64,000 nt of DNA, taken from assembly GCA_029237695.1 (NCBI GenBank), contig CM055265.1, positions 81,152,447 through 81,216,446 of the forward strand, written 5' to 3'. The DNA is from Conchocele bisecta (taxonomy: Eukaryota > Mollusca > Bivalvia > Lucinida > Thyasiridae). This document shows, piece after piece, positions 29,011 to 39,980 of this stretch (its first letter is position 1; each line of letters starts with the position of its first letter). The notes below the pieces were generated by a model that saw only the letters and a program-made list of their open reading frames with translations, did no database searches and was not told the origin of the DNA. Position numbers and translations under genes: made by a program.

Positions 29011-29477
29011 ATATTGCTAATTGTTTTAAAAATCAATTGGCAAAATTGGCTGTGATATAAGGGAGGTAATATCATAGCCAGACTCTAGTATCAGTTTCAT
29101 AATAATACCACATGATCTATCAAATAAAATGATGAAAAATGTACATAGTTTAGTGTATGTTTATTTTCACCTAATGTGTAATAGCATTGAATACAATGTG
29201 TTGTGCAACAATGTGACATTGTCCATCAAAAATGCTGCATATAGGCGACACCATAATGCGCTGATAGGCTATGCCATGCAAGAATATGGCCCGTTGCTTG
29301 TGATGCAGACATATTATTTCACATATATGCAAATGTAAGAAGAATGTGAAACTGTGACTATGCCATGCCAGAATAGTTCATCTTGTATAAAACTTGTTTG
29401 TTGATGTGAAAAATTGCTTTCTTGCATATTATGAGAAATGCAACACAATATAATATAATTATGGAAGAAGATACATT
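29011..29477. other. Nothing recognised
   Basis: AT-rich. One plus frame (29129-29338) without features. GGCTGTGATATAAGGGAGGT / ATCATAGCCA is a weak hairpin. Confidence 0.3.
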
Positions 29478-29718
29478 TTAACTCTTAGACCGCTACACAC
29501 AACAATTGCCGACTGCTGTTGCTTTTACATCTTGCCTTATTTCTCAATAAAAACATGGTTTGACAGCACTTCAGAATCATTTTCAATGGAAATGGAAATG
29601 ATTCTGAAGTGCTGTCAAAGCATGTTGTAATTTATTCTAAAGTGCTGTCAAAGCATGGTTTTGATGATAAAAATGGAAAATAGAAAATGAACAGCAGAAA
29701 TAGTGATGTAAGGGTTAA
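29478..29718 (+). mobile_element. T1, long form
   Basis: TTAACTCTTAGACCGCTACA to GTGATGTAAGGGTTAA. The hairpin turn has an 8-bp stutter (TTTTCAATGGAAATGGAAAT). The right outer arm is shortened. Confidence 0.85.
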
Positions 29719-30107
29719 GATTCAATGTAGGGTAATGCAGTACAATATTATGCACAGTGTATGTATGTATTCTATGCTGACAGTAATTGCAGTGGTCAGT
29801 GTAAAAAGGTGGTCAACTAACAATATGATGAACGTCACTCAAAGCAGATTGAAAGTTAACAAAGGTAAGTATTTCTTCTCAATACATGTACCATGTTTTT
29901 CGCAATTGAATTTTTAAGTAATGCAAACTTTCAACAGTTCTGAAGTTTATTGACTTATGAACGCATGTGTCCGGATGTGGGTACCTGTGGCCAATGAAAA
30001 TTAGCAGAATCGTGTACACCATTTGTAGTTGGTATTATGAATGAGCGAATACAGAGTGGCAAGAGGGGAGATATCAATGGTCCATGAATGTTAGCACATT
30101 ATTATAC
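29719..30107. other. Nothing recognised
   Basis: AT-rich sequence; no supported gene or repeat. Confidence 0.3.
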
Positions 30108-31552
30108 CCCCTGCAACCAGTTGTGGGGGTGGGGTGGGGTGGGGTATATACTGGAGTCCGGTTGTTCGTCCGTCTGTCACTAAACTTAACATCAGAGAAA
30201 TATGTTATAACTTCTACTTCCTTCATCGAAAAGTCTTAATATTTCACGCATGCATTTCTCTAAAGATCTAATATCATTCTGTGACAAATCCATGACCGCC
30301 CAAACCCCACTGATTCCAAGGTCAAGGTCACATACTTAGTTTCTTTACAAAACTTAACATCAGAGAAATATGTTATAACTTCTATTTCCTTTATTGAAAA
30401 TTCTTAATATTTCACGCATGCATTCCACTAAGGTTCTACTATCAGGCTGTGACAAATCCATGACCATCCAACGCCCGCTTATCCCAAGGTCAAGGTCACA
30501 TACTTGGTCTCTTTACAAAACTTAACATCAGAGAAATCGGTTATAACTTCTATTTCCTTTATTGAAAATTCTTAATATTTCACGCATGCATTCCACTAAG
30601 GTTCTACTATCATGCTGTGACAAATCCATGACCATCCAACGCCCGCTTATCCCAAGGTCAAGGTCACATACTTGGTCTCTTTACAAAACTTAACATCAGA
30701 GAAATCGGTTATAACTTCTATTTGCTTCATCGAAAATTCTTAATATTTCACCCATGGATTCCTTAAAGATCTACTATCATAGCGTGACAAATCCACGACC
30801 ATCCAACGCCCGCTGATCCCAAGGTCTAGGTCACATACTTAGTCTCTCCACAAAACATAACCTCGGTGAAATCTGTTAAACTTCTATTTCCTTCATCAGT
30901 AAATGTCCTGTAATGTCTGTTTCCTTAATTGGATCTGCTTGATCTTTCACAAACACATTGCGTTAATGGTCACCTACCGCCCTGCGACAAATCCATAATG
31001 TCCCGCCCCTGCTAAGCCCAGGGTCAAGGTCACATAATTGGTCCAGTCGAAACCTTAACGCTCGGGTAAATGTCTTATAATTTCTGTTTTCTTGCACTCA
31101 TCTGCTTGATATTTCACACACGCATTGTTTTAATGGTCCTCTACTGCCCTGCGACAAATCCATGATTGTCCCGCCTCCGCTAAGCCCAGGGTTAAGGTCA
31201 CATACTTGGTGCATTCAAAACCTTAACGCTGAGGTTAATGTCTTATCATTTCTGTTTTTTGTACGGATCTGCTTAATATTTCACACATTGCTCTAATGGT
31301 CCTCTACCACCCTGTGAAAAATCCATGATCCAGGGTCAAGGTCAGATACGTGGTGCATTCAAATGTCTTATAATGTCTGTTTCCTTGCATGGATCTGCTT
31401 GATATTTCACACACCCATCGCTCTGATGGTCTGCTTTCATTCTGTGACAAATCCACGCATCTCTGGCCCTCTGTGTTTTCAAATGTTTGTCGTTTTCTTT
31501 GGCTGCCAACGGGGGAATTTGTGTGCCGACATGCCACATTTCTAGTTTCTTG
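30108..31552 (+). mobile_element. HT2 element, copy 2, fuller 3' end
   Basis: 5' hairpin CCCCCTGCAACCAGTTGTGG followed by a GGGGTGGGGTGGGG run and TATACTGGAGTCCGGTTGTT, GTCCGTCTGTC, five monomers of class 1 (AACTTAACATCAGAGAAAT at 30183, 30351, 30519, 30687; variant at 30854; spacing 167-168), then four units of class 2 (GGATCTGCTTGAT), then 3' TCTCTGGCCCTCTGTGTTTT to TTTCTAGTTTCTT. Same order as copy 1 and the 13.9-kb piece. Confidence 0.7.
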
Positions 31553-31669
31553 AATAACAAACTCAAATATGAAACAACAGCAGAGAGCAATTTTTGTTTC
31601 CCGCTTTCTAAGGGTTCATCCTTTAGTATGTAGGTTAGTTGTAACACTTTCTGTTTTCACTGTATCTGT

Positions 31670-31923
31670 TTAACTCTTAGACCGCTACTCACAACAATTG
31701 TCGTCTGCTGTTGCTTTTATATCTTGCCTTATTTCTCGATAAAAACATGGTTTCACAGCACTTCAGAATCATTTCCAATGGAAATGATTCTGAAGTGCTG
31801 TCAAACCATGTTGTAAATTATTCTAAAGTGCTGCTGTCAAACCATGTTTTTGATGATAAAAATGGAAAATAGAAAATAAACAGCAGACGACAAAAAAAAA
31901 TAAGATAGCGGTCTAAGGGTTAA
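31670..31923 (+). mobile_element. T1, long form, complete
   Basis: TTAACTCTTAGACCGCTACT to GCGGTCTAAGGGTTAA, 254 bp. Perfect central hairpin CACTTCAGAATCATTTCCAA / TGGAAATGATTCTGAAGTG, then the extra arm TTGTAAATTATTCTAAAGTG. A T1 right-end scrap (AACAGCAGAGAGCAATTTTT) lies at 31580-31617. Confidence 0.9.
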
Positions 31924-31924
31924 T

Positions 31925-32050
31925 CCCTTCTCCGGTTTGTATAAAATTTGGCCACAGTGTGTTCCTATCGATGATGATTTGTTAGTCATACACACTACAT
32001 CTGAACACTCAAGGTCGAGGTTCACTGAGGACTTGTGCTCATTTTATTAA
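31925..32050 (+). repeat. HT4 monomer fragment
   Basis: AATTTGGCCACAGTGTGTTC, CTGAACACTCAAGGTCGAGG and GAGGACTTGTGCTCA match the 43.4-kb array. Confidence 0.55.
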
Positions 32051-32107
32051 GGCTGCTAGTGAGGGGATTAGCTTCGTAATGATGATGTACTTGTTACTCC
32101 TTCAATC

Positions 32108-32300
32108 AGGGATGGGTTGTGGCCTAGGGGTTAGACCACCTGACTTCCAATCCGGAGCTTGTGGGTTCAAACCTCGCCTTCGGCATCAAAAAATACTTTC
32201 ATAGTATTTCCATCCCACTGGTCTGTCGGAAGACTTTAAACTGTGGTTCCGTCTCTATATGACCTTAGCTGTTGCTGGGATGTTAAACTCATTTCACTTT
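32108..32300 (+). mobile_element. SINE-a, complete
   Basis: A-box-like region GTGGCCTAGGGGTTAGACC and B box TGTGGGTTCAAACCTCGC are well kept. The body has ACTGGTCTGTCGGAAGACTT, the tail CCTTAGCTGTTGCTGGGATG and GTTAAACTCATTTCAC. A tRNA-derived SINE, not a tRNA gene, because the 3' half of a cloverleaf is absent. Confidence 0.8.
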
Positions 32301-32881
32301 TCAACAGTTAATCATTACTGAATAACAAACCTATCTGACATAACAGGACACTCTTGCACACTTTGTTTCAAGTCACCATGATACTATCCTCCGGTGACCT
32401 ATTGATTTGTCCTATTGACCTTGGCAGGCCGTCTAAGGTCAGACTTCGATGTGTGATAGGTTATGATATCAGCTTGTCTGGGATGGAGATACTGCTCCCA
32501 GCAGAGATGAAAAATCAATGTATAATTATTCTACAGCCTCCATTGTTCTGTGGAACATCGGCCAAGATGGTCACTGATCACTGATATTGGTCAACAGCGC
32601 TGGTCACTGATCACCGATATTGGTCAACGGGATGCAGGCGGCCACCGGCACTTGCCTGCTCACTTGAGCAGATTGCAGTTTGTGTTGACCAATATTTGGC
32701 CAGCGGCTGACAAAATGGATCGTAGAACTTTCACAACATATGTAGATCCTGTTCATTCATTTCTGCATATACATGTAGTACGTTGATGACCGACACTTCT
32801 GCTGATGTCAGGAATATTTCCGTTTCTGAATAATGGAACAACAGAGGTCCTGATCATTGCCAGATCTAATAAAGTGAGGTA
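32301..32881. other. Unassigned with 30-bp direct repeat
   Basis: TGGTCACTGATCACTGATAT and TGGTCACTGATCACCGATAT, each followed by TGGTCAAC, sit at about 32569 and 32601. A plus frame at 32354-32584 has no recognised domain. Confidence 0.3.
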
Positions 32882-33047
32882 CTGTGGAACCTCTCTAAAT
32901 CGGACACCCTGGGTGTCCGGTTTAGAGGGGTTCCACTGTAAATTAGACCATGAACAGGCACTATCATCGGAGATAGATGACAATAAAACCCATTAAAATT
33001 AAGGATACAGAGACTGCCTGTGTGTCCAGTTTCGAGAGGTTCTACTG
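32882..33047. mobile_element. TA1 element, 166 bp
   Basis: Left terminal hairpin CTGTGGAACCTCTCTAAATC / GGTTTAGAGGGGTTCCACTG, spacer with AGATGACAATAAAACCC, right end GTTTCGAGAGGTTCTACTG; TA on both sides. Confidence 0.75.
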
Positions 33048-33180
33048 TATATTTTTATGCCCAAATACGAAAGTGGAACAGAGCATTCTGTGTTGACGTG
33101 GGTTGTTTCATAGTTTGTTGATATAAATGAAATACCAGTGTTCGGGATGCTCATAATTGTGCTACGTTTTTACATACATG

Positions 33181-33391
33181 TTAACCCTTACAACGCTGAT
33201 TTACATTATGTCGTCTGCTCTATATTTTTTTCATTTCCCGTTTTCTCGTCAAACGCATGCTTTGACAGCACTTTAGAATCAATTCCAATGCCAAACCATG
33301 CCAAATCATGCCAAACCATGTTTTATTGACAGAAAAGACAAAAATATGAAATAAAAGCAGATGGCAATTTTCGGTTCATTCTAACAGTTAA
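33181..33391 (+). mobile_element. T1, short form, reduced hairpin
   Basis: TTAACCCTTACAACGCTGAT to CATTCTAACAGTTAA. The second hairpin arm is replaced by a stutter of GCCAAACCAT / GCCAAATCAT. Confidence 0.75.
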
Positions 33392-33469
33392 CCATGTATG
33401 ACCTTGACAGTGAGTCGGCAGATTGTGCACTTAAGTTCACACATCAGCGAATTCTAGCCCTATGACTGC

Positions 33470-33530
33470 TGCCAACTGACAAAATGGACCTTAGGACATT
33501 CATGGTCAGTGTAGATCCTGATCATCATGT
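33470..33530. mobile_element. FB1 scrap
   Basis: GACAAAATGGACCTTAGGAC and GGTCAGTGTAGATCCTGATC are a degraded FB1 arm. Confidence 0.45.
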
Positions 33531-33607
33531 GTGCTTATGTAATGTGATTGTTTAGATATGTTTAGATAATTGTTATTCAGAGGCATAATTTATTTATTTA
33601 ATGGTGT

Positions 33608-33856
33608 TTAACCCTTAGACCGCTACACACAACAATTGTCGTCTGCTGTTGCTTTTATATCTTGCCTTATTTCTCAATAAAAACATGGTTTGACAACACT
33701 TCAGAATCATTTCCAATGGAAATGATTCTGAAGTGCTGTCAAAGCTTGTTGTAAATTATTCTAAAGTGCTGTTAAAGCATGTTTTTGATGATAAAAATGG
33801 AAAATAGAAAATAAATAGCAGACGACAAAAAATTAAGATAGCGGTGTAAGGGTTAA
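33608..33856 (+). mobile_element. T1, long form, complete
   Basis: TTAACCCTTAGACCGCTACA to GCGGTGTAAGGGTTAA, 249 bp, intact central hairpin and extra arm. One of the best copies for a consensus. Confidence 0.92.
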
Positions 33857-33944
33857 TGGTGTTTAGCGGCTTATCAAAGGCTGCGATCATTTTAGGCCAG
33901 GTTGAATCCTGTAGTAGTTCACTTTTACGGATGAGGGGGGTGGA

Positions 33945-34140
33945 TATCCTGATCTGGTACACCAGTCACTGAGCTCCAGCCCCTAAAAGTAATAGGATTA
34001 GTAATAATCCTACTATTTTTATAATGTGTGTAACCGGATTCAAGTCTCGTGTACATGTTCAAGAAAGTCAAAAACATACCTAAGTAGAGGGTCAAACAAG
34101 GAATATTGGGATTCCAGTGAGAATGAATCCCACGCACCAG
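33945..34140 (-). mobile_element. SINE-b body, reverse
   Basis: CCCCTAAAAGTAATAGGATT, ATAATCCTACTATTTTTATA and TAACCGGATTCAAGTCTCGT are SINE-b landmarks on the minus strand. Confidence 0.65.
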
Positions 34141-34167
34141 GCTACTGCCGGAGTTGTGCTATTTGAC

Positions 34168-34478
34168 CAGTAGCCTATTTCACCAAAATTGCAAAGTATA
34201 CTTATCTTACAAATTACACTTTGAGGGAGAAATTTTCAATTTAAGGATAAATTTATTATTTTTTATTATACTGTATTTATTACATTATCACAGCCAAAAT
34301 GGCTGTGATAATGTAATAAAGTCAGTATAATAAGTCTGCATAGTTTTTAATCATAAAATATATGCAGTCGTTAGTTCTATATGAAATAATTAATTTCGGG
34401 AAAAATAAATGATTACTCCCTCAAAGTATACTTGGCTAGATAAGTATGCTTAGCAATTTTGCTGAAATTGGCTACAGG
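34168..34478. mobile_element. FB3 foldback, ~310 bp
   Basis: TAGCCTATTTCACCAAAATT to AATTTTGCTGAAATTGGCTA; AAAGTATACTT motifs near both ends; central perfect palindrome TATCACAGCCAAAATGGCTG with long AT arms. Confidence 0.8.
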
Positions 34479-34479
34479 T

Positions 34480-34650
34480 CAGGATATTCTAATTCCAAGG
34501 CTGGAAAAATAATTTTCTGTAAATATTCAGTTTTTATTTTGGGTATTTCCCTCATTATGGACAGGTTAAATACGGGATAGTCCAACCCGTTGGCCCGGCC
34601 TTAAATAACCTTAGCTGTTGATAGGCCGTTAAACACCAATAATCAATCAA
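34480..34650 (+). mobile_element. SINE-b 3' part
   Basis: AGGATATTCTAATTCCAAGG, GTTGGCCCGGCCTTAAATAA, CCTTAGCTGTTGATAGGCCG, ending in a (AATC)n-like tail. Confidence 0.7.
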
Positions 34651-34664
34651 TCGTATGCACCACC

Positions 34665-34780
34665 TACTCAGAGGCATGGTGGCTGAATAGTGGGCAGTGT
34701 AGGCCCTGATCAGACTGCGCAGATGCGCAGGCTGATCCGGGTCTACACTGGTCGCATATGTCATAAGGAATCTTTTGTCA
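34665..34780. mobile_element. FB1 inner hairpin copy
   Basis: GAGGCATGGTGGCTGAATAG, GGCAGTGTAGGCCCTGATCA / GCTGATCCGGGTCTACACTG, GTCGCATATGTCATAAGG. Confidence 0.7.
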
Positions 34781-35265
34781 GCTGGTGTCATATGCGAGAG
34801 ATACGGGTTGTGGTATTGCATATTTTAGCAGGTATGTACCACAAAGTTGTTAAAAAGTAATTTGAAATTTGAAAAGAACATTTTACAGAAATAATTATTT
34901 CTACCACTTTGTTCAAGCAATATTGTTAGCAATTAAATGGCGATTTGACTGCCTCCAAAATAGTTTGCAATTAACGAGGGTATCAGATGACACAATTAGA
35001 CTTTGAAATTAAAATTTGAAGTTGACATAAAATGACAATTATGCTTGTCACTGTCTATGTGAAAATATGTCTTGTTTATGGATTCAAGTGGTGTTGCTTC
35101 TTTATGGTATTAATATGTGATGCACATTTTATGAAATTGGGTATGTGACGTCACACTGACAATTTAAAAAAAGTCCTCAACAACCATGCAAATGAAGAAA
35201 AAGATAGATGTTCCATTAATATACATGATCATATCATTCATTATATTAACTGGGAACAACACATA
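34781..35265. other. Nothing recognised
   Basis: AT-rich; includes GTGACGTCAC (about 35146), a palindromic CRE-type site. No gene. Confidence 0.3.
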
Positions 35266-35500
35266 TTAACCCTTAGACCGCTAATCACAACAATTGTTGT
35301 CTGCTGTGCCTTATTTCTCAATAAAAACATGGTTTGACAGCACTTCAGAATCATTTCCAATGGAAATGATTCTGAAGTGCTGTCAAACCATGTTGTAAAT
35401 TATTCTAAAGTGCTTTCAAAGCATGTTTTTGATGATAAAAATGGAAAATAGAAAATAAACAGCAGACGACAAAAAAAAAAGATAGCGGTATAAGGGTTAA
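35266..35500 (+). mobile_element. T1, long form
   Basis: TTAACCCTTAGACCGCTAAT to GCGGTATAAGGGTTAA. A 14-bp deletion removes TTGCTTTTATATCT from the left arm. Hairpin intact. Confidence 0.9.
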
Positions 35501-35630
35501 AATGGTTATAATGTGACCTCAGGGAAGAAACACCAGACCAACTGAACTTCTATGAAAATGTTACATTCGAACCTACCCGAATGGTCACTTCTCTACAGCT
35601 ACCACCTCTCCGTAACAGCCAATATTTTAT

Positions 35631-35878
35631 AGTCTCTTAGACTGCTATTATAATTTTTTGTCGTCTGCTGTTTATTTCCTATTTTCCATTTTTATCATCA
35701 AACACATGCTTTGACAGCACTTTGGAATAATTTACAACACGCTTTGACAGCACTTCAGAATCATTTCCATTGGAAATGATTCTGAAGTGCTGTCAAAACA
35801 TGTTTTTATTGAGAAATACGGCAAAATATAAAAGCAACAGCAGACAACAATTGTTGTGTGTAGCGTTCTAAGGGTTAA
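35631..35878 (-). mobile_element. T1, long form, reverse
   Basis: Left end TAGTCTCTTAGACTGCTATT (TTAA mutated) to GCGTTCTAAGGGTTAA; hairpin and extra arm present in the opposite order to 33608. Confidence 0.85.
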
Positions 35879-36312
35879 TATACAAATGTACATGATAGGC
35901 TAGTATTCGGAGGGAAACACAGCAAAAGTGTCTTATCGGTTAACATTGGATATGAAGAAAATTGAGTCTAAAGTTTGCACATCCACCAGGTATACGAGTT
36001 TGTCAATACTTGCTTCATCAAATCTCATAAATCAGTATTTTTGCACGAGAGATATTGATGGGTGATTGTCATCTAGCGTGTAAACGGGCACACGTTATCC
36101 GCTAGCCTGACAATGGGGTTGTCACTGTGGCCAGGTGCGCCATATCGATGTCCTTGTATCGGAAATATCTCCAATACCTCGCTGTCTGGTCGTGTCTCCA
36201 CCCTACACTGGGGTCCCATTCATATCATTCCACAACATCTTCGGCTTGAAATGATTTCACACTGATTGAATGTGAGTATTGTGTATATACAGGATCTTAT
36301 ATAAGTGATGAT
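35879..36312. other. Nothing recognised
   Basis: Low-repeat sequence, somewhat GC-richer at 36090-36250. No frame of interest. Confidence 0.3.
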
Positions 36313-36525
36313 TTAACCCTTTCTTCCCTTAGTAACTGGAATGGACTGTGATATGTTAATTTTCAGGCCAATCCATTCATCACAAAATGATTTTCAGACT
36401 AGTTTATTTATGAAAAGGGGGTGTTTTTGTTCTTAAAAATATGAAAATTACTTGCAAAAAGTGCAGATCCTGATGAGAAGGCTCGCCAATACCACTATAC
36501 AGGCCTGTGGTGTTGAAAGGGTTAA
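36313..36525 (+). mobile_element. T2, palindrome half deleted
   Basis: TTAACCCTTTCTTCCCTTAG to TGGTGTTGAAAGGGTTAA. After GATCCTGATGAGAAGGCTCG it jumps to CCAATACCACTATACAGG, removing the second palindrome arm, about 35 bp. Confidence 0.85.
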
Positions 36526-36744
36526 TAAGATATTTATTATATGACTGTTTTAAAAAAAAAGCGGTTTGTATTATGTTTTACCACAGGGCAGGTGGGCGTG
36601 CTGACGGCGGACAGAACAACTGCATAGTTTGTGTACACAACTCCTCTGAAACTGTTCAGTCAATCGATCTGAGACTATACACACATGCAGAAAAATTATT
36701 TTTAACAAAAATATCACCTTCTTAACTTAGCCATTTTTCCACAT
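36526..36744. other. HT-type monomer scrap
   Basis: GTTTGTGTACACAACTCCTC and AGTCAATCGATCTGAGACT recur at 37189-37235, so this is an outlying unit of the next element. Confidence 0.45.
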
Positions 36745-37235
36745 TTTTATGCCACCGGGTTTCGAAGAAACGGGTGGCATATAGTGTTTGGACCGTCCGT
36801 CTGTCCGCCTGTCTGTGCGTCCGTCCGTGCTTCGTCCATCCGTCCGTCCGTCACCGTCCGTCCGTCCGTCCGTCCGTCCGTCCAGGCACACATTAGGGTA
36901 CTTATGTGGCTAGCACCACAGGGTTATGGACTTAGTAATGGATAGGGTTGGTTACAATTAGCCACCTAAAAAATCCTTTTATGTGGCTAAAAATCGTTTT
37001 ATGTGGCTAATATTTAACATGTGATAAGCCACATAAGTATCCATTTGGAAGAACGTCCAACCGTCCGTCCGTCCATCCGTCACACTTTTCGGTTAACCAC
37101 TTTGTCACAGTTTCTCAAATATGCTGCAGGTGGCATCCGCGTTCGACAGAAGCATTTCTTGTTGTATTCAATTCTATATAGGGTACAGAGTTTGTGTACA
37201 CAACTCCTCTGAAACCGTTAAGTCAATCGATCTGA
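36745..37235 (+). mobile_element. HT-type element with (CCGT)n
   Basis: 5' hairpin GCCACCGGGTTTCGAAGAAA / CGGGTGGCATATAG, a long CCGTCCGTCCGT microsatellite (36790-36890) resumed at 37055-37080, then GTTTGTGTACACAACTCCTC. A 150-bp inverted repeat splits the microsatellite. Confidence 0.6.
36893..37042. mobile_element. Inverted-repeat insert in microsatellite
   Basis: GGGTACTTATGTGGCTAG and AGCCACATAAGTATCC are terminal inverted repeats. TTTTATGTGGCTAA is repeated inside. CCGTCC repeats lie on both sides. Confidence 0.55.
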
Positions 37236-37239
37236 GACT

Positions 37240-37372
37240 TGTACATGCTATGCGATTTTGTCGTCTTCTTTCGACGTCATTTACGGAAAATATTGTAAAT
37301 TTTATAAATATTTTCATGCGATATCGCACATGTCCTTAGGTACCAAATCACATGGTGTGTCTCGTATTGTGA
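37240..37372. mobile_element. FB4 remnant
   Basis: TATGCGATTTTGTCGTCTTC, TCGACGTCATTTACGGAAAA, then GCGATATCGCACATGTCCTT and AGGTACCAAATCACA. Outer ends kept, central hairpin lost. Confidence 0.5.
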
Positions 37373-37699
37373 TTGAATGTATAAAAGTACCAATATTCAC
37401 CTTTCACCTGCAACATGCTACTGTAACACAATCGGCATGAGATCAGTGATTGAAAAGATAATTGAAGAAACGGCTGTTACCTCTATACATAATGTTTGTA
37501 ACTGGTATTGTTTATTGACAGAAAATACCTTTGATTGACGGATAACAAGCCTCTGTCATACCTGTTCAGGCAAAACTTTTACAAAATTTGGCCTTTTCTG
37601 CACTTGTATGTCTGGGTATGGAAGGTCTTCGAGCTATTTTCTACTCTTAAATATAAGATAAATAAAAAACATTTTACACATCGTCAGCTTTAATAAAGT
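37373..37699. other. Nothing recognised
   Basis: No gene or repeat identified. Confidence 0.3.
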
Positions 37700-37950
37700 A
37701 ATTTTCATATTTTTTTCAGGAAAAAAAACACTGACTAGGCTGAAAATTACCAGAACATGGTGTTGTTAGAACAAGTAGGCATGAAACAACAGCAGACGAC
37801 TATATTTGTTTTTCCAAATTTTTGTTACACCTGTTTGTCATTACAAGAGGAAGAACCTCGAGTAGCTAGGTGGTTGGTCAGGCGAACACGATGGTGTAAA
37901 TTAACGGTAGGGGTTCCTCCTTATAGGAATCAAGATTTGCTTGATGGTGA
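37700..37950. mobile_element. T1 scrap and SINE-b head
   Basis: CATGAAACAACAGCAGACGA at about 37780 is T1. GGTGGTTGGTCAGGCGAACA to GGGGTTCCTCCTTATAGGAA (37870-37932) is the SINE-b head, truncated after it. Confidence 0.55.
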
Positions 37951-37983
37951 AGGGGTGATCGATCATCGAAAGTGTTAAAACTA

Positions 37984-38155
37984 CAGTGCAACCTCTCTAC
38001 AACAGCCACCGATGTGAAGACACAGCACTGTTTGATGTAGAGAGGGGGCTGTTGTAGGGGGATTAACTATACATTGTCAATTTGGGATATAAAATATCGG
38101 CCGTTACATAGAGGGTGTTGTTGTAGAGAAGTGGTCGTTCGCCGAGGTTCGACTT
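37984..38155. mobile_element. TA1-related element, 172 bp
   Basis: CAGTGCAACCTCTCTACAAC and GTTCGCCGAGGTTCGACTT form imperfect ends, TA on the left. Inner AACAGCCACC, AGAGAGGGGGCTGTTGTAGG and GTTGTAGAGAAGTGG give further pairing. Confidence 0.55.
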
Positions 38156-38199
38156 TATCTCTATACCAAGATTATTCGAATATTCTTCTCCATCTGAGG

Positions 38200-38395
38200 G
38201 ATGGGGTGTGTCCGAGAGGTTAGAGCACTGAACTTCAATACCAGAGGTTGTGGGTTCAAACCTTGTTTAGGCATCAACAATATTTACATAGTACTTCCTT
38301 CCCGTTTGTCTTTCAGATGAGACTAAAAATGAGGTCCTGTTCCTAAATGACCTTGACCTTAGCTGTTGCTGGGACATTAAACCCATTCACATTCA
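38200..38395 (+). mobile_element. SINE-a, complete
   Basis: A-box-like GTGTCCGAGAGGTTAGAGC, B box GTTGTGGGTTCAAACC, body TTGTCTTTCAGATGAGACTA, tail CCTTAGCTGTTGCTGGGACA and TTAAACCCATTCACATTCAC. Confidence 0.8.
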
Positions 38396-38469
38396 CTTTT
38401 TCTTCTCCATCTGTGTGTTGATCTAACTTTATTTGTGAACGAACATAAAACACCAGTTCATCAATGAAT

Positions 38470-38718
38470 TTAACCCTTTCACCCCTAAGTAACTGCAATA
38501 GATTTTGATATGTTAATCTTGCAATCCAATCCAATCGTCACAAAATGAATTTCAGACTGGTCCATTTATGAAAAGGGGATACTTTTGTTCTAAGAAAATG
38601 TGAAAATTGCTTGCAAAAAGTGCATATCCTTATGAGACGGCTCGTCACGAGCCGGCTCATCTGGATCTACACTTTTTGCCAATACCACTCTACAGGCGTA
38701 TGGTGTTGAAAGAGTTAA
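38470..38718 (+). mobile_element. T2, complete
   Basis: TTAACCCTTTCACCCCTAAG to TGGTGTTGAAAGAGTTAA. Good palindrome GACGGCTCGTCACGAGCCGG. Confidence 0.9.
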
Positions 38719-39055
38719 TACCTCCCCAAACATGAACCGGAAGCAAACAAATCTGCAAAGAGGAAAAAACTCCGCAGACAGCAATATTTGTCTGCTACTG
38801 CATTTGTTGAATTGGTTAATGGCGGTTTCGAAATGACAAAAATAATTATTAATGGGTTGTCATTGTGCACGTGTTAACTACCATCATATCTGTGAGACTC
38901 CTCATTATAGCGATTCCCAGACACGTTATGTTAATCACCGGAAACTAATTACACCGTGGTAATCTCCCTTGGAACATAAAAATCGCTGATGAATAATTGT
39001 CACATAAAAAATGCCATCTGTAAGCTTACGAGCAAGTAGGAGTACGACGGCGAAT
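38719..39055. promoter_or_regulatory. TAAT-rich low-repeat block (candidate)
   Basis: Contains AATAATTATTAATGGG, GTTAATCACC, AAACTAATTACACC and GTGCACGTGTTAAC within about 200 bp and no recognised repeat. Clustered homeodomain cores and an E-box are seen in enhancers, but AT-rich DNA yields them by chance. Confidence 0.15.
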
Positions 39056-39237
39056 GAAATGTCATCTGCTGATTTTGATTTTCCACTTTTCTTGCTGAAA
39101 ACATCTTTTAACTACACAGGATAATCGTCTCAAATTCGCATTTACTGACTAAACCTGGGTTATGTCTAGAAATATATCAAAATGAAGAAGATAAAACAGC
39201 AGACGACAAAATTTGTTTCCCGCATTTTAAGGGTTAA
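39056..39237 (+). mobile_element. T1, degraded
   Basis: AATGTCATCTGCTGATTTTG to CATTTTAAGGGTTAA; hairpin unrecognisable. Confidence 0.65.
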
Positions 39238-39257
39238 AAATGTATGGCTTGCTGCCT

Positions 39258-39385
39258 ATTATGTGGCTGTGACTGAAGAATTGGTGTTTATGGGTTTTTC
39301 AACCACTGGAGATCCAGATGAGCCTGTGCATCTGCACAGTCTGATCAGGATCTGCATGGCCATGGTTCGCCATTCCATACTGAGG
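39258..39385 (+). mobile_element. FB1, left half
   Basis: TATGTGGCTGTGACTGAAGA, TCAACCACTGGAGATCCAGA, CCTGTGCATCTGCACAGTCT, GGTTCGCCATTCCATAC. Confidence 0.65.
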
Positions 39386-39413
39386 CACCCGTCATGCTGC
39401 TAAGAAGCAATAT

Positions 39414-39527
39414 ACAATTATTGACTTTTGAAGAGGTGTACACAAGATTTACGGACCTGAGAAAAGTCATATTCAACGAGGCCGAAGGTCAGCAAATCTC
39501 GTGTACACCGACCCAAAAGACAATAAT
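39414..39527. repeat. Foldback, ~50-bp arms
   Basis: ATTATTGACTTTTG with GGTGTACACAAGATTT and ACGGACCT pairs with AGGTCAGCAAATCTCGTGTA, CACCGACCCAAAAGACAATA. Confidence 0.7.
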
Positions 39528-39754
39528 TATTTTATTATATGACTTATGGTTTTGTTAAAACCCGACTGATTGTACATGTATGTACAAGTTTGCTTCAGTT
39601 TTCATCCAGTGTTGTTGTTTTGCTGTCAAATGCGAAGTACATTTGTAAGCCTGTTGCTGATTGGATGATACTATTTACGTAGTTTTTACACATTCATGTG
39701 ACCCTCTATTGAGCTGGACTTCTCAGTCATATAATAAATATCATTTTCAGGCTA

Positions 39755-39832
39755 CATGAGTGCTACTTGATCAGGAGCTACACTGGTCACAAATCCCATA
39801 AGCCCCATTTCTCCACATGTGTGTTCCATTGT
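39755..39832 (-). mobile_element. FB1 right arm
   Basis: GAGTGCTACTTGATCAGGAG, CTACACTGGTCACAAATCCC, ATAAGCCCCATTTCTCCACA. Confidence 0.65.
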
Positions 39833-39980
39833 AGACCATGAGCAGGATTTAGCTACCGTAGATGCTTGTTGTTCGAACTTGAAATCTTTATTTATTTTCA
39901 TTCACAAGGTTACTGGCTGATCAACAGCTACACTGCACGTGCAATATGCATGATCTATTCTGAGAGAGGAGCTATTGTAT

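Noticed and set aside
32108..32180. tRNA genes at the SINE-a heads (also 2344 and 38202)
   Set aside because: Same reason: shared bodies and tails among three copies.
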